Assembly (NCBI RefSeq): GCF_052060015.1
Contig: NZ_JBPODZ010000003.1
Span: forward strand, 248,001 to 312,000
DNA: 64,000 nucleotides
Origin: Arhodomonas sp052060015
Lineage (GTDB): Bacteria > Pseudomonadota > Gammaproteobacteria > Nitrococcales > Nitrococcaceae
Direction of reading: 5' to 3'
A model generated the notes under the pieces. The model had not been told where the DNA came from. It was given only the letters and a program-made list of their open reading frames with translations, and searched no databases. The position numbers and the translations under genes were made by a program. Shown here in pieces: positions 18,090 to 27,891 of the stretch (position 1 is the first letter of the stretch; each line of letters starts with the position of its first letter).

Positions 18090-19223
18090 CTAGAACGGTT
18101 CCGGGAGATCGGCCAGCGGCGAGTGCTCCAGGCCCTCGGGCGGCTCGAAATGGGCGGCCACCAGCGCGTCGTCCACCGCGTCGATGGTGGGCGGATCCCA
18201 GCGCGGGTTGCGGTCCTTGTCCACCAGCAGCGCCCGCACGCCTTCAGGGAAGTCGTGGCGACGGGTGCACTGTACGGACATGTTCAGCTCCCGCTGGAAC
18301 ACCTGTTTCAGGGATAGGTACTTGCCCCGGCGGAACTGCTCGAAGATCACCCGCGCCGAGGTGGGCGAGCCGTCGGCGAGATTCTGCGTGGCCGTGGCCA
18401 GCCACTTGTCGTCGGGCGCGGCGCTGCGCATGGCCTCGAGAATGCCGCCGACACTGTGGCGGTCGGTTACATGATCGATGAAATCGATGTGCTCCAGGAC
18501 ATTGGAGCGGGGCCGCTGTTCCCGCACCGGGTCCGCGAAGCCCCGCAGGAGCATGGAGAGGTGGCCGCGGTTGAGCTCCGGGTCGTCGTCCCATTCCACA
18601 TCGCTTAGGGCGGAGAATACCGCGGCGCGCTGCTCCACGGTGATGAAGTAGTCGGCGAGGCTGGTGTAGAGGGCGTCGGCGGCGTTCATGTGCGCGGCGG
18701 TGAGCCCGAGGAACAGGCCGACGCGGCTGGGCATGCGGTTGAGGAACCAGGTCCCGGCAACGTCCGGGTAGAGTCCGATGGTGATCTCCGGCATGGCGAT
18801 GCGGGAGGCCTCGGTGACCACCCGATGGCTGGCGCCCACCATCATCCCCAGGCCGCCGCCCATGACGATCCCGTGGCCCCAGACCAGCAGCGGCTTGGGA
18901 TAGGTGTGGATGCGGTAGTCCAGCCGGTATTCCTGTTCGAAGAACTGCTCGCAGAACTCGCTGCGGCCGCCGTCCGCCTCGCGGATGGCGTTGTAGGTGG
19001 CGATGACGTCACCGCCGGCGCAGAAGGCCTTGTCGCCGGAGCCGTGCAGGACCACGCAGGCGATGGCCGGGTCCTCGGCCCAGGCGGCGAGCTGGGGCTG
19101 GAGCGCGGCGATCATCGCGGGGTTGAGCGCGTTCAGCGCCTTTTCGGCGTTGAGCCGCGCGAAGCCGATGCGCCGGCCGTTGCGGGTGCCGACCTCCTCG
19201 AAGATGACGGGTTCGTCGGACAT
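18090..19223 (-). CDS. 3-hydroxyisobutyryl-CoA hydrolase family protein
   Basis: 377 aa, longer than plain enoyl-CoA hydratases, as expected for HIBCH-type hydrolases. Crotonase-fold markers are present: HGSGDKAFCAGGDVIATYNA, VWGHGIVMGGGLGMMVGASHRV, and SRIAMPEITIGLYPDVAGTWFLNRMP with the catalytic glutamate region. It hydrolyses 3-hydroxyisobutyryl-CoA in valine breakdown. It is the last catabolic gene of the minus-strand run mmsA - acyl-CoA dehydrogenase - enoyl-CoA hydratase - this gene. The 140-base gap before it contains only an unremarkable GC-rich stretch. A paralogous enoyl-CoA hydratase role is less likely given its length. Confidence 0.88.
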   Translation of the reverse strand: MSDEPVIFEEVGTRNGRRIGFARLNAEKALNALNPAMIAALQPQLAAWAEDPAIACVVLHGSGDKAFCAGGDVIATYNAIREADGGRSEFCEQFFEQEYRLDYRIHTYPKPLLVWGHGIVMGGGLGMMVGASHRVVTEASRIAMPEITIGLYPDVAGTWFLNRMPSRVGLFLGLTAAHMNAADALYTSLADYFITVEQRAAVFSALSDVEWDDDPELNRGHLSMLLRGFADPVREQRPRSNVLEHIDFIDHVTDRHSVGGILEAMRSAAPDDKWLATATQNLADGSPTSARVIFEQFRRGKYLSLKQVFQRELNMSVQCTRRHDFPEGVRALLVDKDRNPRWDPPTIDAVDDALVAAHFEPPEGLEHSPLADLPEPF

Positions 19224-19363
19224 TGTCTGCTCCTCTGCAGGCGATCCGGCGGGGTGGCCCCGCCGTTACCGGATGAAGCGCCTTGCGGCGCGGCGGCTGT
19301 AGTGGGAGCCGGCCTCACCGTCGAGCGGCGGGCCCGGTCCGGTCGCGCGGGGCGGGCTCCCGC

Positions 19364-20146
19364 CTAACGATTCTTCCACTGCGGCGCGCGCTTCTCCAGG
19401 AAGGCGTTGACCCCCTCGCGCTGGTCTTCGGTGTCGAACAGCCGCACGAAGCGCTCGCGCTCATCCGGGAGGTTGTCCGCCATGGGCCGGAACTGGGCGG
19501 CGTCGATCAGCGCCTTGCAGTGGGCCACCGCGGGCGGGCTCTGGTTGGCCACCTGCCCGGCGAGCTCCAGGGCGCGCTCAAGGGCCCCGCCGGTGGCCGC
19601 GGTTTCCTCTATCAGCCCGATCCGCAGGGCGGTCTCGGCGTCCAGCTGCTCGCCGCACAGGATGATGCGCTTGGCCCAGCCCTCGCCCACCAGCCGGGGC
19701 AGGCGCTGGGTGCCGCCGGCGCAGGGCAGCAGGCCCACCTTGGCCTCCGGAAGGGCCAGCTTCACCTGCTCCTCGGCGATGCGGGTGTCGCAGGCCAGCG
19801 CCACCTCCAGGCCGCCGCCCATGGCGAAGCCGTTGATGGCGGCGATGGTGACGCCGCGGAAACCCGCCAAGGCCTCGAAGGCCTCGCCGAAGCGCCGCGC
19901 CATCTCCGCGGCCACCGCCGGGACGCCGTCGGCGAAGGCCTTGAGGTCGGCGCCCGCGGAGAAGAACTTCTCGCCGGCGCCGGTGAGGACCAGGGCATAG
20001 ACGTCCCGGTCCGCGGCCAGCTCCCCCACCAGGCGCTTGAGGTCCATGAGCCCCTCCCGGGTCCAGGTATTGGCCGGGGGGTTGTCCATGGTCACCAGGG
20101 CGGTATGGCCCCGGTGTTCCACGCGGAGGTTGGTGTAGTCGCTCAT
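19364..20146 (-). CDS. Enoyl-CoA hydratase/isomerase
   Basis: A 260-aa crotonase family protein. The oxyanion-hole segments are visible: TGAGEKFFSAGADLKAFADG and IAAINGFAMGGGLEVALACD, followed by AEEQVKLALPEAKVGLLPCAGGTQRLPRLVG, where both family glutamates fall. In this operon it probably hydrates methacrylyl-CoA, the product of isobutyryl-CoA dehydrogenation. Its start overlaps the stop of the acyl-CoA dehydrogenase gene by four bases, so the pair is translationally coupled. Exact substrate preference is inferred from context. Confidence 0.9.
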   Translation of the reverse strand: MSDYTNLRVEHRGHTALVTMDNPPANTWTREGLMDLKRLVGELAADRDVYALVLTGAGEKFFSAGADLKAFADGVPAVAAEMARRFGEAFEALAGFRGVTIAAINGFAMGGGLEVALACDTRIAEEQVKLALPEAKVGLLPCAGGTQRLPRLVGEGWAKRIILCGEQLDAETALRIGLIEETAATGGALERALELAGQVANQSPPAVAHCKALIDAAQFRPMADNLPDERERFVRLFDTEDQREGVNAFLEKRAPQWKNR

Positions 20147-21303
20147 CGAATGGTCTCCATGGCATGGTCGGCGAGCATGCGCCGGCCGATGATCAGTCGC
20201 ATGATCTCGTTGGTGCCCTCCAGGATCTGGTGGACCCGGGTGTCGCGGACGTGGCGTTCCAGCGGGTACTCGCGGATGTAGCCGTAGCCGCCGTGGATCT
20301 GCAGCGCCTCATTGCACACCCGAAAGCCCACGTCCGTGGCGAAGCGCTTGGCCATGGCGCAGTAGGTGGTCAGCTCCGGGTCGCCGTGGTCCAGGCGCCA
20401 GGCGGCGTGGCGGACCATCTGCCGGGCGGCGACGAGCTCCGTGGCCATGTCCGCGAGCTTGAACTGCAGGGCCTGGAAGTCCGCCAAGGGTCGCCCGAAC
20501 TGGCGACGCTCGTGCATATAGCCGCCCGCGGCGGCCAGCGCCGCCTGGGCGGTGCCCACCGAACAGGTGGCGATGTTGATGCGCCCGCCATCCAGGGCCT
20601 TCATGGCCAGCCGGAAGCCGTGCCCCTCCTCGGCCAGCAGGTTCTGGGCGGGGACCCGGACGTCGTCGAAGGTGATGGAGCGGGTGGGCTGGCTGTTCCA
20701 GCCCATCTTCTCCTCCTTGCGCCCATAGGTAATGCCGTCGAGGTCCGCCGGCACGGCGAATGCCGAGATCCCCGCCGCCCCCTCGCCGCCGGTGCGCGCC
20801 ATGACCACCAGGACGTCGGTGTCGCCGGCACCGGAACTGAACACCTTGCCGCCGTTGAGGATGTAGTGGTCGCCGTCGCGGCGGGCACTGGTGCGCAGGC
20901 TCGCCGCGTCCGATCCGGCGCCGGGCTCGGTGAGGCAGTAGGAGCCCAGCCGCTGTCCGCTGGTCAGGGTCTCGCCCCACTCGCCGACCACCGCCTCGCC
21001 GCCGAAGGTAGTGATCATCCAGGTGACCATGTTGTGGATGGTGAGGAAGGCTGCCGTGGAGGTGCACCCCCCGGCCAGCTCCTCGAAGATGATGGCGGCG
21101 TCCAGTCGTGATAGCCCCAACCCGCCCGCGGCCTCGGGGGCGTAGATGCCGCAGAAGCCGAGCTCGCCCGCCTGGGCGAGGACGTCGGTGGGGAAGTGTG
21201 CCTCGGCGTCCCAGCGTGCGGCGTTGGGGGCGAGCTCGTTGGCGGCGAACTCGCGCGCCGCCTCCTGGAAGGCGAGCTGCTCGTCAGTGAGTGCGAAGTC
21301 CAT
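20143..21303 (-). CDS. Acyl-CoA dehydrogenase (probably isobutyryl-CoA)
   Basis: 386 aa, full length for the family. The FAD-site signature YCLTEPGAGSDAASLRTSA and the C-terminal QIHGGYGYIREYPLERHVRDTRV are clear. The catalytic base is the glutamate in HQILEGTNEIMRLIIGR. Electrons would pass to the ETF encoded at 32603-34299. It lies in the operon with methylmalonate-semialdehyde dehydrogenase and 3-hydroxyisobutyryl-CoA hydrolase, so isobutyryl-CoA from valine is the likely substrate (inference from neighbours). Soluble, cytoplasmic. Confidence 0.92.
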   Translation of the reverse strand: MDFALTDEQLAFQEAAREFAANELAPNAARWDAEAHFPTDVLAQAGELGFCGIYAPEAAGGLGLSRLDAAIIFEELAGGCTSTAAFLTIHNMVTWMITTFGGEAVVGEWGETLTSGQRLGSYCLTEPGAGSDAASLRTSARRDGDHYILNGGKVFSSGAGDTDVLVVMARTGGEGAAGISAFAVPADLDGITYGRKEEKMGWNSQPTRSITFDDVRVPAQNLLAEEGHGFRLAMKALDGGRINIATCSVGTAQAALAAAGGYMHERRQFGRPLADFQALQFKLADMATELVAARQMVRHAAWRLDHGDPELTTYCAMAKRFATDVGFRVCNEALQIHGGYGYIREYPLERHVRDTRVHQILEGTNEIMRLIIGRRMLADHAMETIR

Positions 21304-21363
21304 GGGCGCTGATCCCTCCTCCTCTCGTGCCCGGTGACGCCCCCGTTAGCGGGGGCGCCGGGC

Positions 21364-22866
21364 TCAGCCCAGGTTGATGGTCATGTTGGGGCCATGGCCG
21401 TCGGGGATGTCCGACTCGAACCAGCGCTCGATCACCGTCTTGGTTTCGGTATAGAAGCGCACCGCGTCCTGGCCGTAGGCGTGCAGGTCCCCGTAGAACG
21501 AGCCCTTGCCGCCGGTGAACGAGAAGAACGGCAGGGGCACGGGGATAGGCAGGTTCACGCCGATCTGGCCCACCTCGCACTCCCGGCGGTACTTGCGCAC
21601 CGCCGCACCCGAGTCCGAGAAGATGGAAGTGCCGTTGCCGTAGGGGTTGGCGTTCACGAGCTCGATGGCCTCGTCGAGGGTGTCCACGTGGACCACGCTG
21701 AGCACCGGCCCGAAGATCTCCTCGCGGTAGCAGGTCATCTCCGAGGTGACGTTGTCGATGAGCGTCGGTCCCACCCAGTTCCCGTCCGGATAGCCCTCCA
21801 CCTGGTAGCCGCGGCCGTCGAGGGGCAGCGTGGCCCCCTCGGCCTCAGCGGTGCCGATGAGGCGCTCGACGCGCTCCTTGGCGGCCGGGCTGATCAGCGG
21901 ACCGTAGGCGGCGCCGGGGTCGTCGGTGGGGCCGGGATGGGTGCGCTCGAAGCCGGCCTTCAGGTCGTGGACCCAGTCCCGTGTTTCCTCGCCGACGAGC
22001 ACCACCACGGAGATCGCCATGCAACGCTGGCCGGCGGCGCCGCAGGCCGCGCCCACCAGGGCGTTGACGGTCTGCTCCCGGTTGGCGTCGGGCATCACCA
22101 CGGAGTGGTTCTTGGCGCCGACCATGCACTGTACACGCTTTAGATGGTGGCTTGCGGTACGGTAGATGTGCTGGCCCACCGGTGCCGAGCCCACGAAGGA
22201 GACGGCCTTGATGTCCGGATGGGTGAGCAGGGTGTCCACTTGCTCCTTGCGGCCATGGACGACCTGTAGCAACCCGTCGGGGAAGCCCGCCTCCTGCCAG
22301 AGCTCGGCCAGGCGCATCGGGGTAAGCGGGTCCTGTTCCGAGGGCTTCAGTACGAAGCTGTTGCCGCAGGCCACCGCCAGCGGGAACATCCAAAGCGGGA
22401 TCATGGCCGGGAAGTTGAACGGGGTGATGCCGGCGCACACGCCCAGCGGCTCGCGGAAGCTCTCGGTATCCACGCCGCCGGCCACTTGCGCCATGGCGTC
22501 GCCGAGCAGGTGGGTCGGCACGCCTATGGCATGCTCGACCACCTCGATGCCGCGCCAGACATCGCCCTTGGCATCGCCGAAGGTCTTGCCCGTCTCCTCG
22601 GCCAGGATGTGGGCGATGTCCTCCTGGTGCTCCTTGAGCAGGGCCTGGTAGCGCATCAGGTAGCGGGCCCGCTCGGAGACGGAGACATCCGCCCAGGACT
22701 TCTGCGCCGCCTTGGCGTCGGCGATGGCCCGGGCCATCTCGTCATCGGTGGCCACCGGCGCCCGGGCGATGACCTCGTTGGTGGCGGGATTGGTGACGTC
22801 GATCCACTCGTTCGCCTCGCTGTCGACGAAGCGACCTTCGATGAATAAGGGGACGGTTCGCGTCAT
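21364..22866 (-). CDS. mmsA: CoA-acylating methylmalonate-semialdehyde dehydrogenase
   Basis: A 500-aa aldehyde dehydrogenase superfamily enzyme. The catalytic cysteine is C282 in GAACGAAGQRCMAIS. The MMSDH-specific segments GVCAGITPFNFPAMIPLWMFP and FTGGKGSFYGDLHAYGQDAVRFYTETKT are present. It converts methylmalonate semialdehyde, NAD+ and CoA to propionyl-CoA, the last step of valine breakdown. It is the first gene of the minus-strand operon and is divergent from the SDR gene across a 203-base promoter region holding a palindromic operator. No mmsB (3-hydroxyisobutyrate dehydrogenase) is present in the window. Confidence 0.95.
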   Translation of the reverse strand: MTRTVPLFIEGRFVDSEANEWIDVTNPATNEVIARAPVATDDEMARAIADAKAAQKSWADVSVSERARYLMRYQALLKEHQEDIAHILAEETGKTFGDAKGDVWRGIEVVEHAIGVPTHLLGDAMAQVAGGVDTESFREPLGVCAGITPFNFPAMIPLWMFPLAVACGNSFVLKPSEQDPLTPMRLAELWQEAGFPDGLLQVVHGRKEQVDTLLTHPDIKAVSFVGSAPVGQHIYRTASHHLKRVQCMVGAKNHSVVMPDANREQTVNALVGAACGAAGQRCMAISVVVLVGEETRDWVHDLKAGFERTHPGPTDDPGAAYGPLISPAAKERVERLIGTAEAEGATLPLDGRGYQVEGYPDGNWVGPTLIDNVTSEMTCYREEIFGPVLSVVHVDTLDEAIELVNANPYGNGTSIFSDSGAAVRKYRRECEVGQIGVNLPIPVPLPFFSFTGGKGSFYGDLHAYGQDAVRFYTETKTVIERWFESDIPDGHGPNMTINLG

Positions 22867-22949
22867 GGGAGCACCTGTCGCGTTATCGTGGCGTCATGCC
22901 CTGGCTCGGGAGCTTGTGACCCGGCCCGGGGCTACGGGAACCATTCTAG

Positions 22950-22969
22950 TGACGTTTACGTTAACGTCA
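22950..22969. promoter_or_regulatory. Palindromic operator in the mmsA/SDR divergent promoter
   Basis: TGACGTTTAC/GTTAACGTCA is a 20-bp palindrome with one mismatch, sharing ACGTTTACGTWAACGT with the second copy at 23939. It resembles what I recall of the LiuR (MerR-type) motif controlling branched-chain amino acid catabolism in proteobacteria. The regulator gene is not in the window. Confidence 0.65.
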
Positions 22970-23069
22970 ATTTGCGGGAATCTTTCACGCGTCAATTTTC
23001 TGGACGGGCGAGCATTAACCCATTAAAGGTATGCGCGCCTGACACACGGCAACGAAGGAGCAGACGACG

Positions 23070-23840
23070 ATGAACATCGATGGGAAGGTCTTCCTGGTGA
23101 CCGGTGCCGGATCGGGGCTCGGTGGTGCCAGCGCCAGGGAGCTCGTGGGCGGCGGGGCGCGGGTGGCGCTCGCCGATATCAACGCCGAGGCCACCGAGTC
23201 CCTGGCCGCAGAGCTCGGCGAGGCCGCGGTGGCCGTGGTGGCCGACGTCACTGACGAGGCGGCCGTGCAGGCCGCCGTGGACCGTACGGTCTCTGCCTTT
23301 GGCGGTGTGCACGGGGTGGTGAACTGCGCCGGCATCGTCCATGGCGAGCGGGTGCTGAACAAGTCCGCCGAGCCCCATGCCCTGGAGAGCTTCTCCCGGG
23401 TCATCCAGATCAACCTTGTGGGGACCTTCAACGTGCTACGCGTCGCCGCCGCGGCGATGGCGGGCAACGAGCCGGACGCCGAGGGCGAGCGGGGGGTGAT
23501 CATCAATACCGCCTCCGTGGCCGCCTACGACGGCCAGGTGGGGCAGGCGGCCTATTCCGCCTCCAAGGCCGGTGTGGCGGGGATGACCCTGCCGCTGGCC
23601 CGGGATCTGGCTGACCGTGGGATCCGCGTGATGACTATCGCTCCCGGCATCTTCGAGACGCCAATGATGGCGAGCCTGCCCGAGAAGGTGCGGGCGAGCC
23701 TCGGCGAGCAGACCCCGTTCCCGCCACGCCTCGGCCGGGCGGTGGAGTATGCGGCCCTGGTGCGCCACATCTGCGAGAATGTCATGTTAAACGGCGAGGT
23801 GATCCGCCTCGACGGTGCCATCCGCATGGCGCCGCGCTGA
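23070..23840 (+). CDS. SDR family 3-hydroxyacyl-CoA dehydrogenase-like protein
   Basis: A 256-aa classical short-chain dehydrogenase. The cofactor loop is TGAGSGLGGA (residues 11-20), with the catalytic Ser149, Tyr162 and Lys166 in NTASV...AAYSASKAG. D36 in ALADINAE marks NAD(H) preference. The whole chain follows the type 2 3-hydroxyacyl-CoA dehydrogenase (HSD17B10-like) pattern, including the long NKSAEPHALESFSRVIQINL insert. It would oxidise 3-hydroxy(methyl)acyl-CoA in isoleucine or fatty acid breakdown. AAGGAG lies upstream of the ATG. It is divergent from mmsA and shares its operator. Confidence 0.9.
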   Translation: MNIDGKVFLVTGAGSGLGGASARELVGGGARVALADINAEATESLAAELGEAAVAVVADVTDEAAVQAAVDRTVSAFGGVHGVVNCAGIVHGERVLNKSAEPHALESFSRVIQINLVGTFNVLRVAAAAMAGNEPDAEGERGVIINTASVAAYDGQVGQAAYSASKAGVAGMTLPLARDLADRGIRVMTIAPGIFETPMMASLPEKVRASLGEQTPFPPRLGRAVEYAALVRHICENVMLNGEVIRLDGAIRMAPR

Positions 23841-24184
23841 GCCACCCCGGGGTGGGCGCCGGCGTGGTGCCCGCCCCTTCCCTGAACCCCGAACTGGGCC
23901 CGCGATGAGCTGTTGCGCTCCGGTGGGCGCTTGAATTAACGTTTACGTAAACGTAAGCTCATTACGTCGGCAGAGGGTGACACCACCATCCCATCAAGTC
24001 ACCCCGCCGCCGGGTGGTCCGCGGGCCACCCTATAGGAGGAGGAGAGGTGCCGGCGTGAGGGAATCGCGTCGGTTTCCCGCCAGCTTGCGGTGTTGCGGC
24101 CCGTCGCGGCCACCGCGGCCGAACAAGGCGCCTCTCCCGGGGAGTCCACCGGCGGCAAGGGTCGCCGAGGCAGGGGAGTTCGGC
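23841..24184. other. Intergenic region upstream of the Liv/acyl-CoA ligase operon
   Basis: About 340 bases without a clear gene. It holds the second ACGTTTACGTAAACGT palindrome (23939-23954) and a very strong AGGAGGAGGAGAGG (24036-24048), in the style of the other RBSs of this operon. That RBS precedes GTG 24048, which gives only three codons. GTG 24056 follows in frame with livG and would add 43 residues. The sequence from 24060 to 24184 is arginine/proline-rich if translated. Confidence 0.6.
23939..23954. promoter_or_regulatory. Second palindromic operator, upstream of the Liv operon
   Basis: ACGTTTACGTAAACGT is a perfect 16-bp palindrome matching the core of the operator at 22950-22969. 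It links the ABC/acyl-CoA ligase operon to the mmsA and SDR genes as probably one regulon (LiuR-like, inferred). Confidence 0.65.
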
Positions 24185-24987
<803 letters not shown>

Positions 24988-24988
<1 letters not shown>

Positions 24989-26952
24989 TGAGCGAGCGAG
25001 CCATGGAGCTGCCGGATATCGGCGAGCACGACACCTTCCCCAAGCTGCTCGCCTACAACGCCGCGCACTGGCCCGATGAGGTGGCCATGCGTGAGAAGGA
25101 ATTCGGCATCTGGATGGAGTACACCTGGCGGGACTACGAAACCGCGGTGCGCCGCTTTGCCCTGGGGTTGCGCAGCCTTGGTGTCGACCGCGGCGACAGC
25201 GTCTGCATCATCGGTGGCAACCGCCCGGAATGGATCCACTGCGAGGTCAGCGCCCACGTCCTCGGGGCCATGAGCCTCGGCATGTATCAGGATAGCCTCA
25301 ATGAGGAGGTTGCCTATCTGATCAACTATGCCGAGGCACCGGTAGTGATGTGCGAGGACGAGGAGCAGGTGGACAAGGCGCTGGAGATCACCGAGCAGTG
25401 CCCCTGTGTGAAGCACATCATCTACCACGACCCCCGGGGGATGCGGAAATACGATGACCCGCGGTTGATCAGCCAGGAGCGGCTCTTCGAGCTCGCCGAC
25501 GAGCTCGACCGCGAGGGCCCGGAGCTCTACCGGGAACTGGTGGCGGCGACCAACGGTGACGACGTCGCCATGCTTATCACCACCTCCGGGACGACCTCCA
25601 AGCCCAAGCTCTCGATGATGCAGGCGGGTCCCTTCCTGGATCACTGCATGGCGTACCTGCGCGCCGACCCCAAGTATCCGGACGACAACTACGTCTCGGT
25701 GCTGCCGCTGCCCTGGATCATGGAGCAGGTCTACGCGGTGGCGGAGTCGCTGCTCAGCCGCATCACGGTGAACTTCGTCGAGGCCACCGAGACCATGATG
25801 TCCGATCTCCGCGAGATCGGGCCCAACTTCGTGCTGCTCGCGCCCCGTGTGTGGGAGACCATTGCCGCCGACGTCAAGGCGCGGATGATGGATGCGACGC
25901 CCTTCAAGCGGCGCATGTTCGATCTGGGCATGAAGCTCGGCATGGAGGCGGTGGAGCGCGGCGAGCACTCGCGGCTCGCGCACTGGATTTTGTTCCGGGC
26001 GCTCAAGGATCGCCTCGGCTTCTCGTACCTGCGTTCAGCGGCCACCGGCGGGGCCGCCCTCGGCCCGGATACCTTTAAGTTCTTCCTGGCCATGGGCGTG
26101 CCGCTGCGCCAGCTCTACGGCCAGACCGAGCTCGCCGGCGCCTACACCATCCACCGCGGCGATGACATCGACTACGACACCGTCGGCGTGCCCTTCGACA
26201 ACGCCGAGGTGGTCATCGACAAGCCGGACGAGAATGGCGTCGGCGAGATCGTCGCCCGCAACTCGGGGATGTTCCTCGGTTTCTACAAGAACGAGAAGGC
26301 CACCGCCGAGGACGTCCGTGATGGCTGGATGTATACCGGCGACGCCGGCTACTTCAAGAAGGAGAACGGCCACTTGGTGGTCATTGACCGGGTCAAGGAC
26401 CTGGCCACTACCTCCCACGGTGACCGGTATTCGCCCCAGTTCATCGAGAACAAGCTCAAGTTCTCCCCGTTCATCGCCGAGGCGGTGATCCTCGGTCATG
26501 AGCGCCCGTATCTGGCGGCGATGATCTGCATCCGCTACGGCATTGTTGCCAAGTGGGCGGAGCAGCGCGGCATCTCCTTCACCAACTACACCAACCTCTC
26601 CGCCCAGCCGGAGGTCTATGACCTGATCCGGTCGGAAGTGGAGCAGGTCAACGCGAGCCTCCCGGAGTGGCAGCGCATCCGTAAGTTCCTGCTGCTCTAC
26701 AAGGAGCTGGACCCCGACGACGGCGAGCTCACCCGCACCCGCAAGGTCCGCCGGGGGGTTATCCAGGAGAAATACCAAGAGATCATCGACGCCATCTATG
26801 GCGACCTGGACCACGTGCACGTGGATACGGTGATCACCTTCCAGGATGGCACCACCTCGCGGATCCGCACCGATCTGCGGCTGGTGGATCTGGCCCCCGA
26901 GACCGGGGTGGTGGAGGCGGGCGGTAACAAGCGCGCCGCTGGCGCGGCTTGA
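24988..26952 (+). CDS. Long-chain-type acyl-CoA synthetase (AMP-forming)
   Basis: 654 aa from the ATG at 24988 in TGATG overlap with livG. It belongs to the ANL superfamily: the phosphate-binding loop is ITTSGTTSKPKLSMM (the usual TSGTTGxPK with S for G), A5 is LYGQTELAG, A7 is YTGDAGYFKKENGHLVVIDRVKD and the C-terminal hinge follows. The length and the extended C-terminal domain fit long-chain/FadD15-like ligases. It makes an acyl-CoA from a carboxylic acid, ATP and CoA at the inner face of the membrane. Its place inside a Liv-type ABC operon suggests the imported substrate is a carboxylic acid rather than an amino acid (inference). Confidence 0.9.
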
Positions 26953-26973
26953 GCCTTACCGGAGGAGAGGACG

Positions 26974-27867
26974 ATGAACTGGGCACTACTCGGACAGCTT
27001 CTGGTCAACGGCGTCATCGTCGGCACCCTCTACGGGGTGGTGGCGATGTGCTTCATCCTCATCTACAAATCCACCCAGGTGGTGAATTTCGCCCAGGGCG
27101 AGTTCCTGCTCATCGGGGCCTGGGTCTGCTGGGCGTTGCTGGTGTATTTCCAGTTGCCGTTCTGGCTGGGCTTCCTGGTCACCCTGGCGTTCATGTTCGT
27201 CTTCGGTGTACTGCTTCAGGTGGTGGTCTTACGGCCGATGATCGGCGAGCCCATTATCTCCGTGATCATGCTCACCATCGGGCTGTCGATGTTCCTGCAG
27301 GCCCTGCTGTCGTGGATCTTCGGCGAGTTCGCCAAGCCCTTTCCCCAGGTATTCGATATCGAGAAGGTGAATATCCTCGGGCTCAATGTGCAGAGCGCCT
27401 ACATCATGAGCCTGGTGATCTCGCTGCTGATCATGGTGGGCTTCTTCTTCTTCTTCAAATACTCACGCATGGGGCTTGCCATGCGGGCCACTGCCTTCGA
27501 TCAGCAGGTGGCCCAGAGCCTGGGCATTTCGGTGAAGCACGTCTTCGCCCTGTCCTGGGCGATCTCCGCCATGGTCTCGGCGCTCGCCGGCGTGGTGGTG
27601 GGCATGGTCAACGGGGTGTCCTCGGCACTGTCATTCATCGGCATCAAGGTCTTTCCCGCCGCCATTGTCGGCGGGCTGGATTCCATCGTCGGCGGCGTGG
27701 TCGGCGGGCTGATCATCGGGTTGCTGGAGAACTTCGCCGAGTTTGTGGACACCCAGTGGCTGGGCTGGGGCAACCTCTACGAGATCGCGCCGTTCTACGT
27801 GCTGGTGATCATCCTGATGATCAAACCCTACGGGCTATTCGGCACCAAGGACATCGAACGCATCTGA
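26974..27867 (+). CDS. livH: Branched-chain-type ABC transporter permease (LivH)
   Basis: A 297-aa polytopic inner-membrane permease. NGVIVGTLYGVVAMCFILIYKSTQVVNFAQGEFLLIGAW is the LivH N-terminal signature (residues ~10-50). FSRMGLAMRATAFD-type EAA loop residues are seen in YSRMGLAMRATAFDQQVAQSLGI, and GGLDSIVGGVVGGLIIGLLE follows. An RBS, CCGGAGGAGAGGACG, precedes the ATG. It pairs with LivM downstream to form the translocation channel. Confidence 0.93.
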   Translation: MNWALLGQLLVNGVIVGTLYGVVAMCFILIYKSTQVVNFAQGEFLLIGAWVCWALLVYFQLPFWLGFLVTLAFMFVFGVLLQVVVLRPMIGEPIISVIMLTIGLSMFLQALLSWIFGEFAKPFPQVFDIEKVNILGLNVQSAYIMSLVISLLIMVGFFFFFKYSRMGLAMRATAFDQQVAQSLGISVKHVFALSWAISAMVSALAGVVVGMVNGVSSALSFIGIKVFPAAIVGGLDSIVGGVVGGLIIGLLENFAEFVDTQWLGWGNLYEIAPFYVLVIILMIKPYGLFGTKDIERI

Positions 27868-27891
27868 TAACCGGCGAGGAGGAGAGAGGGC

